This document shows, one piece after another, positions 53,537 through 62,344 of a stretch of DNA of 64,000 nt (its first letter is position 1; each line of letters begins with the position of its first letter). The stretch comes from Haloarcula pellucida. GTDB taxonomy: Archaea > Halobacteriota > Halobacteria > Halobacteriales > Haloarculaceae. The stretch covers positions 379 through 64,378 of the forward strand of contig NZ_BMOU01000005.1 in the NCBI RefSeq assembly GCF_014647235.1, written 5' to 3'. The position numbers were made by a program, and so were the translations under genes. The notes under the pieces were generated by a model, which made no database searches, was not told the DNA's origin, and was given only the letters and a program-made list of their open reading frames with translations.

Positions 53537-54535
53537 ATGAACATGCTCGTCGACGGCGAGTGGCGAACAGACGCCTACCAGAGTACGAACGAGGACGGAG
53601 AGTTCGACCGGCAAGACACGACGTTTCGGGATCGAATCGAGGACGACCCGGACGCACGCTTCCAGCCGGAAGCGGGCCGCTATCACCTCTACGTCTCGCT
53701 CGCGTGCCCGTGGGCCCACCGCACGCTCCTCGTTCGCGCGCTCAAGGGGCTGACGGACGCCATCAGCGTCGACGTCGTGGACCCGTACCGCGGGGACGAC
53801 GGCTGGCAGTTCACCCCCGAGAAGGAGGGCTGTACCGAGGACTCGCTGTACGGCGCCGACTACCTCCGCGAACTGTACGTGAAAGCCGACCCCGACGCCA
53901 CCTGCCGCGTGACGGTCCCCGTCCTCTGGGACAAACAGGAGGAGACCATCGTCAACAACGAGTCCGAGGAGATACTCCGGATGCTCGACACGGCGTTCGA
54001 CGGCGTCGCCGCGAGCGACGTGGATCTCTACCCCGACGGGTATCAGGACGAGGTAGACCGCATCATCGACGACATCTACGACCCCATCAACAACGGCGTC
54101 TACCGCGCCGGGTTCGCGAACACGCAGGACGCCTACGACGACGCCGTCGAGGAGTTGTTCGACGCGCTCGACCACTGGGACTCGGTGCTGGAAGACCAGC
54201 GCTACCTCGCCGGTGACCGCCTGACCGAGGCGGACATCTGCATGTTCACGACGCTGGTGCGTTTCGACGAGGTGTACCACACCCACTTCCAGTGCAACCA
54301 CCAGTTCATCCGGGAGTACGACAACCTCTGGCCGTACCTTCGCGACCTGTATCAGACGCCCGGTGTGGCCGAGACGGTGGACATGGACCACATCACGGAA
54401 CACTACTACACCACCCACCCGGACGTCAGCCCGAAGCGCATCATTCCGGTGGGGCCCGACCCCGACTTCGAGGCGGCCCACGACCGGGACGAACTGCCCG
54501 GCGGCGTCCCCGAGGACCTGCTCGCGACCGTCTAA
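53537..54535 (+). CDS. Glutathionyl-hydroquinone reductase-like (Xi-class GST) protein
   Basis: 332 aa from ATG 53537 (MNMLVDGEWRTDAYQ). The catalytic Cys is in YHLYVSLACPWAHRTLL (about 49-65), followed by thioredoxin-like VPVLWDKQEETIVNNESEEILRML and an all-alpha C-domain with LAGDRLTEADICMFTTLVRFDEVYH (about 229-253). Ends with KRIIPVGPDPDF, the Xi-class signature region. Haloarchaea carry gamma-glutamylcysteine rather than glutathione, so the thiol partner is probably different (inference). TTTATCC at 53502-53508 is the likely TATA box. Confidence 0.93.
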   Translation: MNMLVDGEWRTDAYQSTNEDGEFDRQDTTFRDRIEDDPDARFQPEAGRYHLYVSLACPWAHRTLLVRALKGLTDAISVDVVDPYRGDDGWQFTPEKEGCTEDSLYGADYLRELYVKADPDATCRVTVPVLWDKQEETIVNNESEEILRMLDTAFDGVAASDVDLYPDGYQDEVDRIIDDIYDPINNGVYRAGFANTQDAYDDAVEELFDALDHWDSVLEDQRYLAGDRLTEADICMFTTLVRFDEVYHTHFQCNHQFIREYDNLWPYLRDLYQTPGVAETVDMDHITEHYYTTHPDVSPKRIIPVGPDPDFEAAHDRDELPGGVPEDLLATV

Positions 54536-54613
54536 TCGCGCGCTTGCGGTGGCCGGTATCGAGCGACGGAGCGATGCGAGCCCTTTTTCAGTCGAGTGAG
54601 AGAGGGTGTGGGT

Positions 54614-55114
54614 ATGGAACGGGGGAAATCCCGGGGTGTCAGTCCAGTCATCGGCGTAGTCCTCGTGGTCGCCATCGTGGTCGTACTGGCGGCGACGGTC
54701 GGGGCCTACCTCGTCGCGTTCAGCGACGAGCAACCCACACGGGCACCCCAGACCGCTGTCGTCGCCGACTACAGCGAGCGGACGACGGGGAACGGACAGT
54801 ACCTGAACCTGAGCTTCGAGAGCGGAGAGACGCTGACTCGTGACCGACTCTCGCTCGCGTTCTCGGGTGCGAGAGACTCGGACGGCAACGCCGCACCGCT
54901 GACCGGTGACCCGCTGGGAACACAGGCGCCGACGACCATCGGGTCGGGCGTCGAGATATCGATTCACGCCGACCACTTCGACGAAGTCGACACCGGGGCT
55001 GGGGAACACCTCGACCTGAACGAGGCGGCGGTCCGATTGATCTGGGACCCGAAACCGTCGACAGAGAGCGAGACGTACGTCGTCTACCGGTGGCCGGACC
55101 CGAGTCGGCGTTAG
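54614..55114 (+). CDS. Type IV pilin-like protein (archaeal N-terminal domain)
   Basis: 166 aa from ATG 54614. Class III signal: basic MERGKSRG then VSPVIGVVLVVAIVVVLAAT, with PibD-type cleavage expected just before the hydrophobic stretch. The mature part is a small beta-rich domain, acidic, with no cysteines. Probably a minor pilin or surface adhesin. The stop overlaps the trmB-like stop by four bases. Confidence 0.85.
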   Translation: MERGKSRGVSPVIGVVLVVAIVVVLAATVGAYLVAFSDEQPTRAPQTAVVADYSERTTGNGQYLNLSFESGETLTRDRLSLAFSGARDSDGNAAPLTGDPLGTQAPTTIGSGVEISIHADHFDEVDTGAGEHLDLNEAAVRLIWDPKPSTESETYVVYRWPDPSRR

Positions 55115-56160
55115 GGTTCCGAGAGCGTGACCTCGTCGGCCTCGTAGTCCTCGATGAACGACCCGGGGCCGCCGATGGTCACCGTCTTCTCACCGGTGTC
55201 GACGACGAGCGTGTGTTCGATGGGGTAGGCGTTGGTCTGTGGTTCGGCGAGCCCCTGTCGGGTGTCGACGACCGTTCCCTCGATAGTGCCAGGGTCGTCG
55301 GCGGCCTGCACCGGGTGGACGGTGGCGGTGACGTACACCGGTTCGTCCGCCCGAAGGCGGAGCGTCGCCTCCAGAACCGGCTGACGGAAGTTCCGATACG
55401 TGGCCGGGAGGGCGCGCGGTTCGGCGACGTATATCTCGCTCGACATCGGCCAGTAGTTCCCGAGGAACGACCCCGAGAGCACGGGAACGAGTTGCTCCTG
55501 GACGAAGGCGATAGCGCGCTGGTCGGAGTTCGACCGGATGATGATGTCCGCGGGCGCGACCAGTCCGAACTGGCCGTCGACGGTGAGCATGATGGGCATC
55601 TCCTGGTCCCACGCCCGTGCGACCGAGGCCATCCCCGCCACGTCGTCGCCGTCGACGTCCGTCGCGCTGCTGACGACGAGAAGAACGAGGACCCCGCGGT
55701 CGACGGCCGCCTCCAGTTCGTCGGCTATCTCGGGGAGGTACTGCTGTGGTACCGACAGCATGACCTCGTTCTCGGCGTTGGCGAGGTACTCGGTGAGCCG
55801 TTTGACCACCGTGACGCGGGACTTGATGACGTCGAACTGCTGCGTGCGGCGTTCCGTATCGGAGAACCGCTCGTCGAGTGCCGTCTCCATCTCCTCTAGC
55901 TGGTCCGAGAGCGCCGCGATGACCTCCGAGGGCGGGCGGGCGCGTATCGTCGTCGGGACGACGTGGTCGTTGACCTCGACGAACCCACGCTTCTCGAGCG
56001 ATTCGCTGATACTGTAGACGTACCGCTTCGAGACACCAGTGTCGTCGGCGATTTCGCTGGCCTTCGCCTCCCCGTTCTGGAGTATAGAGAGATACGTATC
56101 CACCTCCTTCTCCGAGAGCCCCAACTGTGTGAGCCTGTCCGCGAGCGTCGAATCGTCCAT
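55111..56160 (-). CDS. TrmB-family sugar-responsive transcription regulator
   Basis: 349 aa. N-terminal winged helix: LTQLGLSEKEVDTYLSILQNGEAKASEIADDTGVSKRYVYSISESLEKRGFVE (over residues 11-64), with recognition helix SKRYVYSISESL. A coiled linker (SDQLEEMETALDERF) and the TrmB sugar-binding domain follow (about 120-349), including VMLSVPQQYLPEIADEL and YWPMSSEIYVA. It is divergent from the first GH15 gene with a palindrome between, so it likely controls the starch/maltodextrin genes; binding the site is inferred. Confidence 0.9.
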   Translation of the reverse strand: MDDSTLADRLTQLGLSEKEVDTYLSILQNGEAKASEIADDTGVSKRYVYSISESLEKRGFVEVNDHVVPTTIRARPPSEVIAALSDQLEEMETALDERFSDTERRTQQFDVIKSRVTVVKRLTEYLANAENEVMLSVPQQYLPEIADELEAAVDRGVLVLLVVSSATDVDGDDVAGMASVARAWDQEMPIMLTVDGQFGLVAPADIIIRSNSDQRAIAFVQEQLVPVLSGSFLGNYWPMSSEIYVAEPRALPATYRNFRQPVLEATLRLRADEPVYVTATVHPVQAADDPGTIEGTVVDTRQGLAEPQTNAYPIEHTLVVDTGEKTVTIGGPGSFIEDYEADEVTLSEP

Positions 56161-56234
56161 GCTAATTTATCATCGCCACTGTGGCAAGTAATTTGGTTCG
56201 GTCCCATCTGGGCCGTTGCTGCCCCGAAGATGAT

Positions 56235-56257
56235 AGTTGTAATAATTCATTACAACT
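56235..56257 (+). promoter_or_regulatory. Palindromic operator upstream of the first GH15 gene
   Basis: Perfect 9-base inverted repeat AGTTGTAAT-N5-ATTACAACT. A TATA-like CCATTAAG lies just downstream (56265-56272), about 25-30 bases before ATG 56296. Located in the trmB/GH15 divergent gap. Most plausible ligand is the adjacent TrmB-type regulator; it does not match the Halobacterium TACT-N7/8-GAGTA site. Confidence 0.55.
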
Positions 56258-56295
56258 TGAGAAACCATTAAGGTACTGGTCGTGCAGGGTCCCGT

Positions 56296-58695
56296 ATGAC
56301 ACAGCGAGAGGTTCCGACTGCCACGGCGGACGCGACGTGGACGGTCGGTGAGAAGTACGGGTTCGGCACCGTCTGTGACCACGACGACGTCGACCCGTCC
56401 CGAGTCTGGTATACGTTGACCGAGGGCGCCGTCACCGAAGTTCGGTTCCCCCGCATCGACGTGATGAACGTCCGCGAACTCGACTTCCTGATCACCGACG
56501 GCGAGGGGTACGCCGTCCGGACCTTCCGGGAGCGGCGCGACCTGCCAGACACCGTCGAACGGTCGGCGGAAGCGGTCGGTGAGGACGCACTCCTCTTTCG
56601 ACAGACCGCGCGACCGACCGACGACCACGACTGGACGCTGACCGTCGACCACGCGACACACCCCGGCGAGGACGCCCTCCTCCTCGACGTCGACTTCGAG
56701 GGCGAGGGGTACGACCTCCACGTCGTCGTCGACCCGGCGCTGTCCGCACACGCCGATCACGACGTCGCACGTGCCCGCGGGGACGCCCTGTTGGCCGCTC
56801 ACGACCGACCCGCCGACGCCGACCCCGTCTTCCTGTACGAGAACGGCGATCCGATAGACGTGGGGATGGCGCTTTCGAGCGCCGACGGATTCGACTGGAC
56901 CACCGCCGACGTCCGCGAGGGCGACGTCGAGACGGCGCTACTGGAGACCGGGTCGACCGACGCACGCCACGCCAAAGCCCGTGGCAACGTCGTCCTCGCC
57001 GGGACGCTGTCCAGTCACGACACCACGCTGGCGCTCGGGTTCGCCGAGGACAGCGACGACGAGGCCGCACTGGTGGCCGCCGATGCCGCCCTCGACGACG
57101 CGTTCGAAGACGTCCGTGCCGCCTACGCCGACTCGTGGGCGGCCTACCTCGACGAGGTGGCGGTGCCCGACAGCGTCGTCGGTGACGACGACCTGCTGGC
57201 TCAGTACAAGACCGCCGTGATGGTGATGAAAGCCGCCGACTCCAAGCAGTTCCCCGGTGCCGGCATCGCCTCCCCCTCGGTCCCGTGGGGCGACGCCGTC
57301 GACGCCAACGACCCCATCGACTACGGCTACAACTACGTCTGGCCGCGGGACCTCTATCAGGCGTACACCGCCTTCGACGCGATGGGCGACGTCCAGAGCG
57401 CCATCGACGCCACCGAGTACGTCTATGCGTACCAGCAGGACGACGACGGCTTCTTCCCGCAGAACACGTTCCTCGACGGCCGCACCCGCTGGGGCGGCGA
57501 GCAGATGGACGAGATAGCCTTCCCGCAGGTGATGGCCCAGCAACTGAAAGCGCGCCACGGCTACGGCCTCGACGAGGCGGGCTACGGCTACGAGAACGTC
57601 CGCCGCTCCAGCGACTACGTGGTCGCCACCGGCCCCCACACCCAACAGGAACGCTGGGAGGAGGAACCCGGCTACTCCCCGTCGACGACGGCCGCCGAGA
57701 TAGCCGGCCTCGTCTGTGCCGCCGACCTCGCTCTCGACGCCGGCGAATCCGCCGACGCCATCGCCTATCTCGGCGTGGCCGACCACTGGGTCGACCGACT
57801 GGAGGACTGGCACGCGACGACGACGGGCACCGAGAAACACACGAACACGCCGTACTACGTGCGCATCACCGACGAAGGCAATCCCGACGACGGCGAACTC
57901 CGCACCCACAACAACGGCGGCGGAACCCTCGACGAACGCAACATCATGGACGGCGGGTTCCTCGAACTCGTCCGTCTGGGCGTCCTGCCCGCCGACGACG
58001 AGACCGTCCGGAACACCGTCACGGAGTACGACGGCGACATCATGGTCGAGACGCCTCACGGCCCCGCGTGGTACCGCTACACCGGCGACGGCTACGGCGA
58101 GAAGCGGGTCCAACCCGGCGCGCCGTGGATGCCGGACGAGACCGGCAAAGGTCGCCTCTGGCCGTTCTTCACCGGCGAGCGCGGCGAGTACGAACTCCTG
58201 CTGGACGACCCGACCTTCGACCCCGAGGGTCTGCTGGAGACGCTCGGCGCCTTCGCCAACGACGGACGGATGCTCCCCGAACAGGTGTGGGACGAGGCCG
58301 GCGAGAACGACTTCGATTGGGCGTTCGGGTCGGGCACGTCGAGTGCGACGCCGCTGTCGTGGACCAACGCCCAGTTCGTCCGCCTCGCGTGGAGTATCGA
58401 CGCGGGCGAACCCGTCGAGACGCCCGCCGTCGTCCGCGAGCGGTACGGCGGGTCGACCCCTACCGACGGTCCTAACCTCGACGTGACCATCGACCGCGAG
58501 GGCGACAGCGCTCGCGTCACCGGCCACACCGACGGCGACGACCTCGTCGTGAAAACACAGACCGAGACGGTACACGTCTCGGGCGGCGACGTCGACGTCA
58601 CCGCCGCGGCCGAGGCCGACGCGCGCGTCACCGTCGTCGCGGCGAGCGGGAGCCTCCCCGCCGCCGAGACAACTATCGCGTACGAGCGGGTCTGA
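56296..58695 (+). CDS. GH15 glucoamylase/glucodextranase-type enzyme
   Basis: 799 aa. An N-terminal beta-sandwich (about 1-270, WTVGEKYGFGTVCDHDD) precedes the GH15 (alpha/alpha)6 barrel: NYVWPRDLYQAYTAFDAMG (about 348-366), acid Glu region RWEEEPGYSPST (about 453) and base Glu region GRMLPEQVWDEAGENDFDW (about 656). A C-terminal Ig-like domain of about 80 residues ends AETTIAYERV. No signal peptide, so it acts on imported oligosaccharides. Releases glucose from alpha-glucans; exact linkage unknown. Begins the carbohydrate island with a second GH15 gene 79 bases on. Confidence 0.92.
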   Translation: MTQREVPTATADATWTVGEKYGFGTVCDHDDVDPSRVWYTLTEGAVTEVRFPRIDVMNVRELDFLITDGEGYAVRTFRERRDLPDTVERSAEAVGEDALLFRQTARPTDDHDWTLTVDHATHPGEDALLLDVDFEGEGYDLHVVVDPALSAHADHDVARARGDALLAAHDRPADADPVFLYENGDPIDVGMALSSADGFDWTTADVREGDVETALLETGSTDARHAKARGNVVLAGTLSSHDTTLALGFAEDSDDEAALVAADAALDDAFEDVRAAYADSWAAYLDEVAVPDSVVGDDDLLAQYKTAVMVMKAADSKQFPGAGIASPSVPWGDAVDANDPIDYGYNYVWPRDLYQAYTAFDAMGDVQSAIDATEYVYAYQQDDDGFFPQNTFLDGRTRWGGEQMDEIAFPQVMAQQLKARHGYGLDEAGYGYENVRRSSDYVVATGPHTQQERWEEEPGYSPSTTAAEIAGLVCAADLALDAGESADAIAYLGVADHWVDRLEDWHATTTGTEKHTNTPYYVRITDEGNPDDGELRTHNNGGGTLDERNIMDGGFLELVRLGVLPADDETVRNTVTEYDGDIMVETPHGPAWYRYTGDGYGEKRVQPGAPWMPDETGKGRLWPFFTGERGEYELLLDDPTFDPEGLLETLGAFANDGRMLPEQVWDEAGENDFDWAFGSGTSSATPLSWTNAQFVRLAWSIDAGEPVETPAVVRERYGGSTPTDGPNLDVTIDREGDSARVTGHTDGDDLVVKTQTETVHVSGGDVDVTAAAEADARVTVVAASGSLPAAETTIAYERV

Positions 58696-58712
58696 ACGGG
58701 CCGACGATCGCC

Positions 58713-58752
58713 GGTGTAAGTGCGAAAAATAATTACACCATATTTTATGGTG
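58713..58752 (+). promoter_or_regulatory. Promoter with two overlapping inverted repeats before the second GH15 gene
   Basis: GGTGTAA (58713-58719) pairs with TTACACC (58733-58739), and CACCATA/TATGGTG (58736-58752) brackets the TATA box TATTTTAT. An AAAAATAA stretch at 58725-58732 may be the BRE. TATA is about 27 bases before ATG 58775, so the transcript is leaderless and the second GH15 has its own regulated promoter. Confidence 0.5.
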
Positions 58753-58774
58753 GAGGGCGTGTTGCTTAGTGGCA

Positions 58775-60784
58775 ATGACGCTCCGGACATCGCTAGACGA
58801 CTTCAAACGCCACCGGGACGCAGACCGGAAGTTTCCCGGAGAACTTCGTTCTACGACAGGCCTCTTCGCCGGGCAGGACGACCGCCTCGTGCACGTCGAC
58901 GCCGACGGCTCACTGCAGGACTACTCCTATCCGCTCAGTGGTCTCTCGGGCATCGATGCATCTCGCTTCGGGGTAGGAGACACCTGGTTCGACGGCGACG
59001 CCGACCAGCGCTACCGCGGTGAGACGGGCGTCGTCGAGACGGTCCACGACGAGGGCGCGTGGCAGGTCGTCCAGCAGGACCTGACGCTCGGCCGCGCGCA
59101 CGTCACGCGATTCGAACTCGAGGGCGACGCGCCGACGGACCTCGACCTCCGAGCGTACGTCCGGTTCGCCCCGGACGGCCGCGAGGGCCAGACGAGTCTG
59201 CTGGTCCACGACGACGCCGTCGAGGCCTACCACCGCCGCGAACACGACTACGTCGGCGTCTCGACCGACCTGTCGGCGGTCCACGGCCAGATTCCCGAAC
59301 GGTTCGAGGAACTCGTCGACGACGACCCCGTGGAGTTCCCGCGGACGACCGACGAAGAGCGCTACGAGGACGAGGTGATGACGGCCGGTGCGCTCGTCAC
59401 CGCGCCCTTCGAGGACGGCAGCGTCACCCTCGTCACCGTCCTCGCCGAGCGCGGCGAGACCGACCGCGAGACCGTGCTGTCGAGGCTCGATAGCCTCACG
59501 GGCGAGTACGCCGACGGCTCGGCGCTTGCCAGCGCGAACGCGGACCGGCGCGAGTGGGCCGTGCCACAGACGGCCGCTCACCGCGAGACGGTCGTCGACG
59601 ACCTGCGCGTCGTCTCCATGCTGTCGGCCGAGAACGGCGCCCGCATCGCCGGCCCGGACTTCGACCCGTTCTACGTCACCTCCGGCGGGTACGGCTACAC
59701 GTGGTTCCGCGACGACGCCGAAATCTCCCGGTTCCTGCTCGACGGAAGCGAGAGCCTCGGCGTCGACCTGACCCACTGGCACCAGCGCTCGGCCGAGTTC
59801 TACTGCCGGACCCAACTGGACGACGGGAGTTGGCCACACCGCGTCTGGCCCGGCGACGAGACGCTCGCTCCGGGGTGGGCCAACGCCCGCATCGAGAGCG
59901 GCGCGGACACGGACTATCAGGCCGACCAGAGCGGCAGCGTCGCGGGCTTTCTCGCGACGTTCCTGCGAACCGGCGAGCCAGACGACCCCGAACGTATCGA
60001 GGCCGCCATCGAACAGGCCGTCGAGAGCTTAGACGACACGCTGGAAGCCGACGGTCTCCCCATCGCCTGCCAGAACGCCTGGGAGAACATGCAGGGTCGG
60101 TTCGTCCACACAGCCGCTACCTTCCTCCACGCCTACGCCGCCGTCGCCCGGGCACCGGTGTCGACCGACCTCCGCGACCACGCGCGGGCACAGGCCGACA
60201 CCGTCCTCGAGGGCCTCGACCGCCTGTGGACCGGCGAGCACTACGCCCTGCGGGAACACGAGGGCGAACTGGACGAGCGCCTCGACTCCGGGTCGTTGGC
60301 GCTGCCCGCCGCGATGCGCGAGTACGCCGAAGTCGCGCCGCTCTCCGACGAGACGGTCGACCGCCTCGTGACCCACGTCGAGGCGACGCTCTCCGGCCTC
60401 GAACGCGAAACGGACGCCATCCGTGGTCTCGTCCGCTTCGAGGAGGACGACTGGCGACAGCACGGACAGGGCGCCGAGAAGGTGTGGACCGTCTCGACGG
60501 CGTGGGGCGCGAACGCGGCCGCCGAACTCGGCAGCCTCCTCTGCGACCGCGACGACGACCGAGCGGCCGACGCCTTCGACCGGTCGCGTGACTTGCTCGG
60601 CGAGATTCTGCCCGGCGGGTCGCTCATCCGACAGGGCGGCTACCTCCCCGAGCAACTGTTCGACGACGGGACGCCCGACTCCGCGACGCCGCTGGGGTGG
60701 CCCCACGCGCTTCGGCTGGCGACCATCGCCCACCTCGACGAGGCGGACGAACTGCGGGTCGAAACGGCAGAAGTAGCGGAGTGA
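58775..60784 (+). CDS. Second GH15 family glucan hydrolase
   Basis: 669 aa from ATG 58775 (a GTG two codons earlier is possible). N-terminal beta domain (1-270) then GH15 barrel: GGYGYTWFRDDAEISRFLL (about 306-324), QNAWENMQGRFVHTAATF with the acid Glu (about 432) and GGYLPEQLFDDGTPDSATPLGW (written in part, base Glu about 629). Cytoplasmic. Only distantly similar to its neighbour, so it is not a recent duplicate; probably a different alpha-glucan or trehalose/dextrin specificity. Confidence 0.9.
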   Translation: MTLRTSLDDFKRHRDADRKFPGELRSTTGLFAGQDDRLVHVDADGSLQDYSYPLSGLSGIDASRFGVGDTWFDGDADQRYRGETGVVETVHDEGAWQVVQQDLTLGRAHVTRFELEGDAPTDLDLRAYVRFAPDGREGQTSLLVHDDAVEAYHRREHDYVGVSTDLSAVHGQIPERFEELVDDDPVEFPRTTDEERYEDEVMTAGALVTAPFEDGSVTLVTVLAERGETDRETVLSRLDSLTGEYADGSALASANADRREWAVPQTAAHRETVVDDLRVVSMLSAENGARIAGPDFDPFYVTSGGYGYTWFRDDAEISRFLLDGSESLGVDLTHWHQRSAEFYCRTQLDDGSWPHRVWPGDETLAPGWANARIESGADTDYQADQSGSVAGFLATFLRTGEPDDPERIEAAIEQAVESLDDTLEADGLPIACQNAWENMQGRFVHTAATFLHAYAAVARAPVSTDLRDHARAQADTVLEGLDRLWTGEHYALREHEGELDERLDSGSLALPAAMREYAEVAPLSDETVDRLVTHVEATLSGLERETDAIRGLVRFEEDDWRQHGQGAEKVWTVSTAWGANAAAELGSLLCDRDDDRAADAFDRSRDLLGEILPGGSLIRQGGYLPEQLFDDGTPDSATPLGWPHALRLATIAHLDEADELRVETAEVAE

Positions 60785-61005
60785 GCGAGGCCCCGAGCGC
60801 GAGAGACCTCGGGGGACGAACGACCCGTAGCGCAGGGACGAGGAGCGCGACTGAACGGCCCGGCCCGCCGTCGCGGCGCGGTGAGCGTAGGGAACCACAG
60901 AACAGTAGCGCGATTCGCAGCGAAGTGCGGCGACTACAGGGGTCGCGGTAGCGACGCACTCGAACGACCGAACAGGTCGCGTACGGACGGCAGAGCCGCG
61001 AGTCG
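60785..61005. other. Non-coding gap with degenerate hairpins
   Basis: Tail-to-tail gap. CCCCGAG/CTCGGGG at about 60791-60815 could terminate the GH15 transcript. Loosely similar short stems follow (CGGG...CCCG) and resemble worn copies of the 24.9-kb hairpin family. No gene seen. Confidence 0.35.
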
Positions 61006-62172
61006 TTACTGGGTCGGCGTTACCGGTTCGGCGTCGGCCGCCGTGACGGCATCGCCCGTCTCGACGTCGAACAGATGGACGGAGTCCTCGTCGAAGGCGA
61101 TCTGTATCACGTCGCCGACTTCGGGTTCGATGTCGGCCGGGACGCGGGCGATGAAGTCCGGGGCGTCTTCGGTATCGAACGACCGGGACTCCGTGCCGAG
61201 GTCGAGATAGAGGTAGTTGTCGCTGCCGATGGGTTCGACGACGTCGACCGTCGACGGGATGGTGTCGGCCCCGGGAGCGTCGCTGACGGCGACGTGTTCG
61301 GGGCGGATGCCCAGTACGTACGAACCACCGGCGATGTCGCCGAAGGCGCTGGCCCGACCCGAGGTCAGGTCGTAGGAGAAGCTCCCGTCGGCCCCCTTGA
61401 GGCGGACGCCGCCGTCGAAGGGGTCGGCCTCGACGTCGACGAAGTTCATCGACGGCGAGCCGACGAACCCGGCGACGAACTGATTGGTGGGGTTCTGGTA
61501 CACGTCCGTGGGTTTGCCAGTCTGCTGGAGTTCCCCGTCGTTGAGGATGACGATGCGGTCGCCCATCGTCATCGCTTCCTCCTGATCGTGGGTGACGTAC
61601 ACCGAGGTGATGTCCAGTTCCTCCTGGAGGCGCTGGATCTCGGTGCGCATCGTCGTCCGGAGTTTCGCGTCGAGGTTCGAGAGCGGTTCGTCGAAGAGGA
61701 ACACGTCGGGTTCGCGGACGATGGCGCGACCCAGCGCGACGCGCTGTTTCTGCCCGCCGGAGAGTTCGCCGGGCGTGTCGTCCAGTAGGTCTTCGATGCC
61801 CATCATCTCGGCGGCGTCGTACACCTTCTCCTCGCGCTCTTGGGCGGACATGTCGGTGCTCATCCGGAGGCCGAAGGCCATGTTCTGCTGGATGGTCTTG
61901 TGCGGGTACAGCGCGTAGTTCTGGAACACCATCGCCACGTCACGGTGGCGCGCGTGGACGTCGGTGATGTCCGTGCCGCCGACGTGGATGCGACCGCTCG
62001 TGGGTCGTTCCAGTCCGGCTATCATCCGCAACGTCGTCGACTTCCCACACCCGGACGGTCCGACCACCGTCACGAACTCCCCGTCCTCGATTTCGAGGTT
62101 CAGGTCGTCGACCGCGACGATAGATCCGCCGTCGAACTCCTTGCGAAGCGATTTCAGTTCGAGACTCGCCAT
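61006..62172 (-). CDS. Sugar ABC transporter ATP-binding protein (MalK/UgpC type)
   Basis: 388 aa. Walker A GPSGCGKSTTLRMIAG (about 39-54), Q-loop MVFQNYALYPHKT, signature LSGGQKQRVALGRAI (about 135), Walker B DVFLFDEPLSNLDAKLR and switch VYVTHDQEEAM. The C-terminal regulatory OB domain (about 235-388) contains LGIRPEHVAVSDAPG. Energises uptake of maltodextrin-like sugars; permeases and binding protein are not in the window. It converges with GH15. The transcript probably starts leaderless from TATA 62197-62204. Confidence 0.93.
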   Translation of the reverse strand: MASLELKSLRKEFDGGSIVAVDDLNLEIEDGEFVTVVGPSGCGKSTTLRMIAGLERPTSGRIHVGGTDITDVHARHRDVAMVFQNYALYPHKTIQQNMAFGLRMSTDMSAQEREEKVYDAAEMMGIEDLLDDTPGELSGGQKQRVALGRAIVREPDVFLFDEPLSNLDAKLRTTMRTEIQRLQEELDITSVYVTHDQEEAMTMGDRIVILNDGELQQTGKPTDVYQNPTNQFVAGFVGSPSMNFVDVEADPFDGGVRLKGADGSFSYDLTSGRASAFGDIAGGSYVLGIRPEHVAVSDAPGADTIPSTVDVVEPIGSDNYLYLDLGTESRSFDTEDAPDFIARVPADIEPEVGDVIQIAFDEDSVHLFDVETGDAVTAADAEPVTPTQ

Positions 62173-62196
62173 TACTCCCTGTGTACGTGTCCCGCA

Positions 62197-62204
62197 TGAT
62201 AAAT
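62197..62204 (-). promoter_or_regulatory. TATA box of the ABC ATPase gene
   Basis: Minus strand ATTTATCA, 25-32 bases before ATG 62172. An AT-rich imperfect repeat (TTCGAATTT...AAAATTTCG, 62217-62242) just upstream could bind a regulator. Confidence 0.5.
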
Positions 62205-62344
62205 GTTCCCCAAAACTTCGAATTTGTGATGGAAAATTTCGTAGACTTTTTTCCGAGCGTCCGGCGGGAAGCCAGTAGCAGAAGACCGACAGGCAGTGAC
62301 CGACACCGAAAACCGAGCAGACGACGGCAGAATCCGCGGTCTCG

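Noticed and set aside
60784-61005. Full array of the mini-hairpin family after the second GH15
   Set aside because: Stems exist but loops do not follow the 11-base rule; listed only as possible worn relics.
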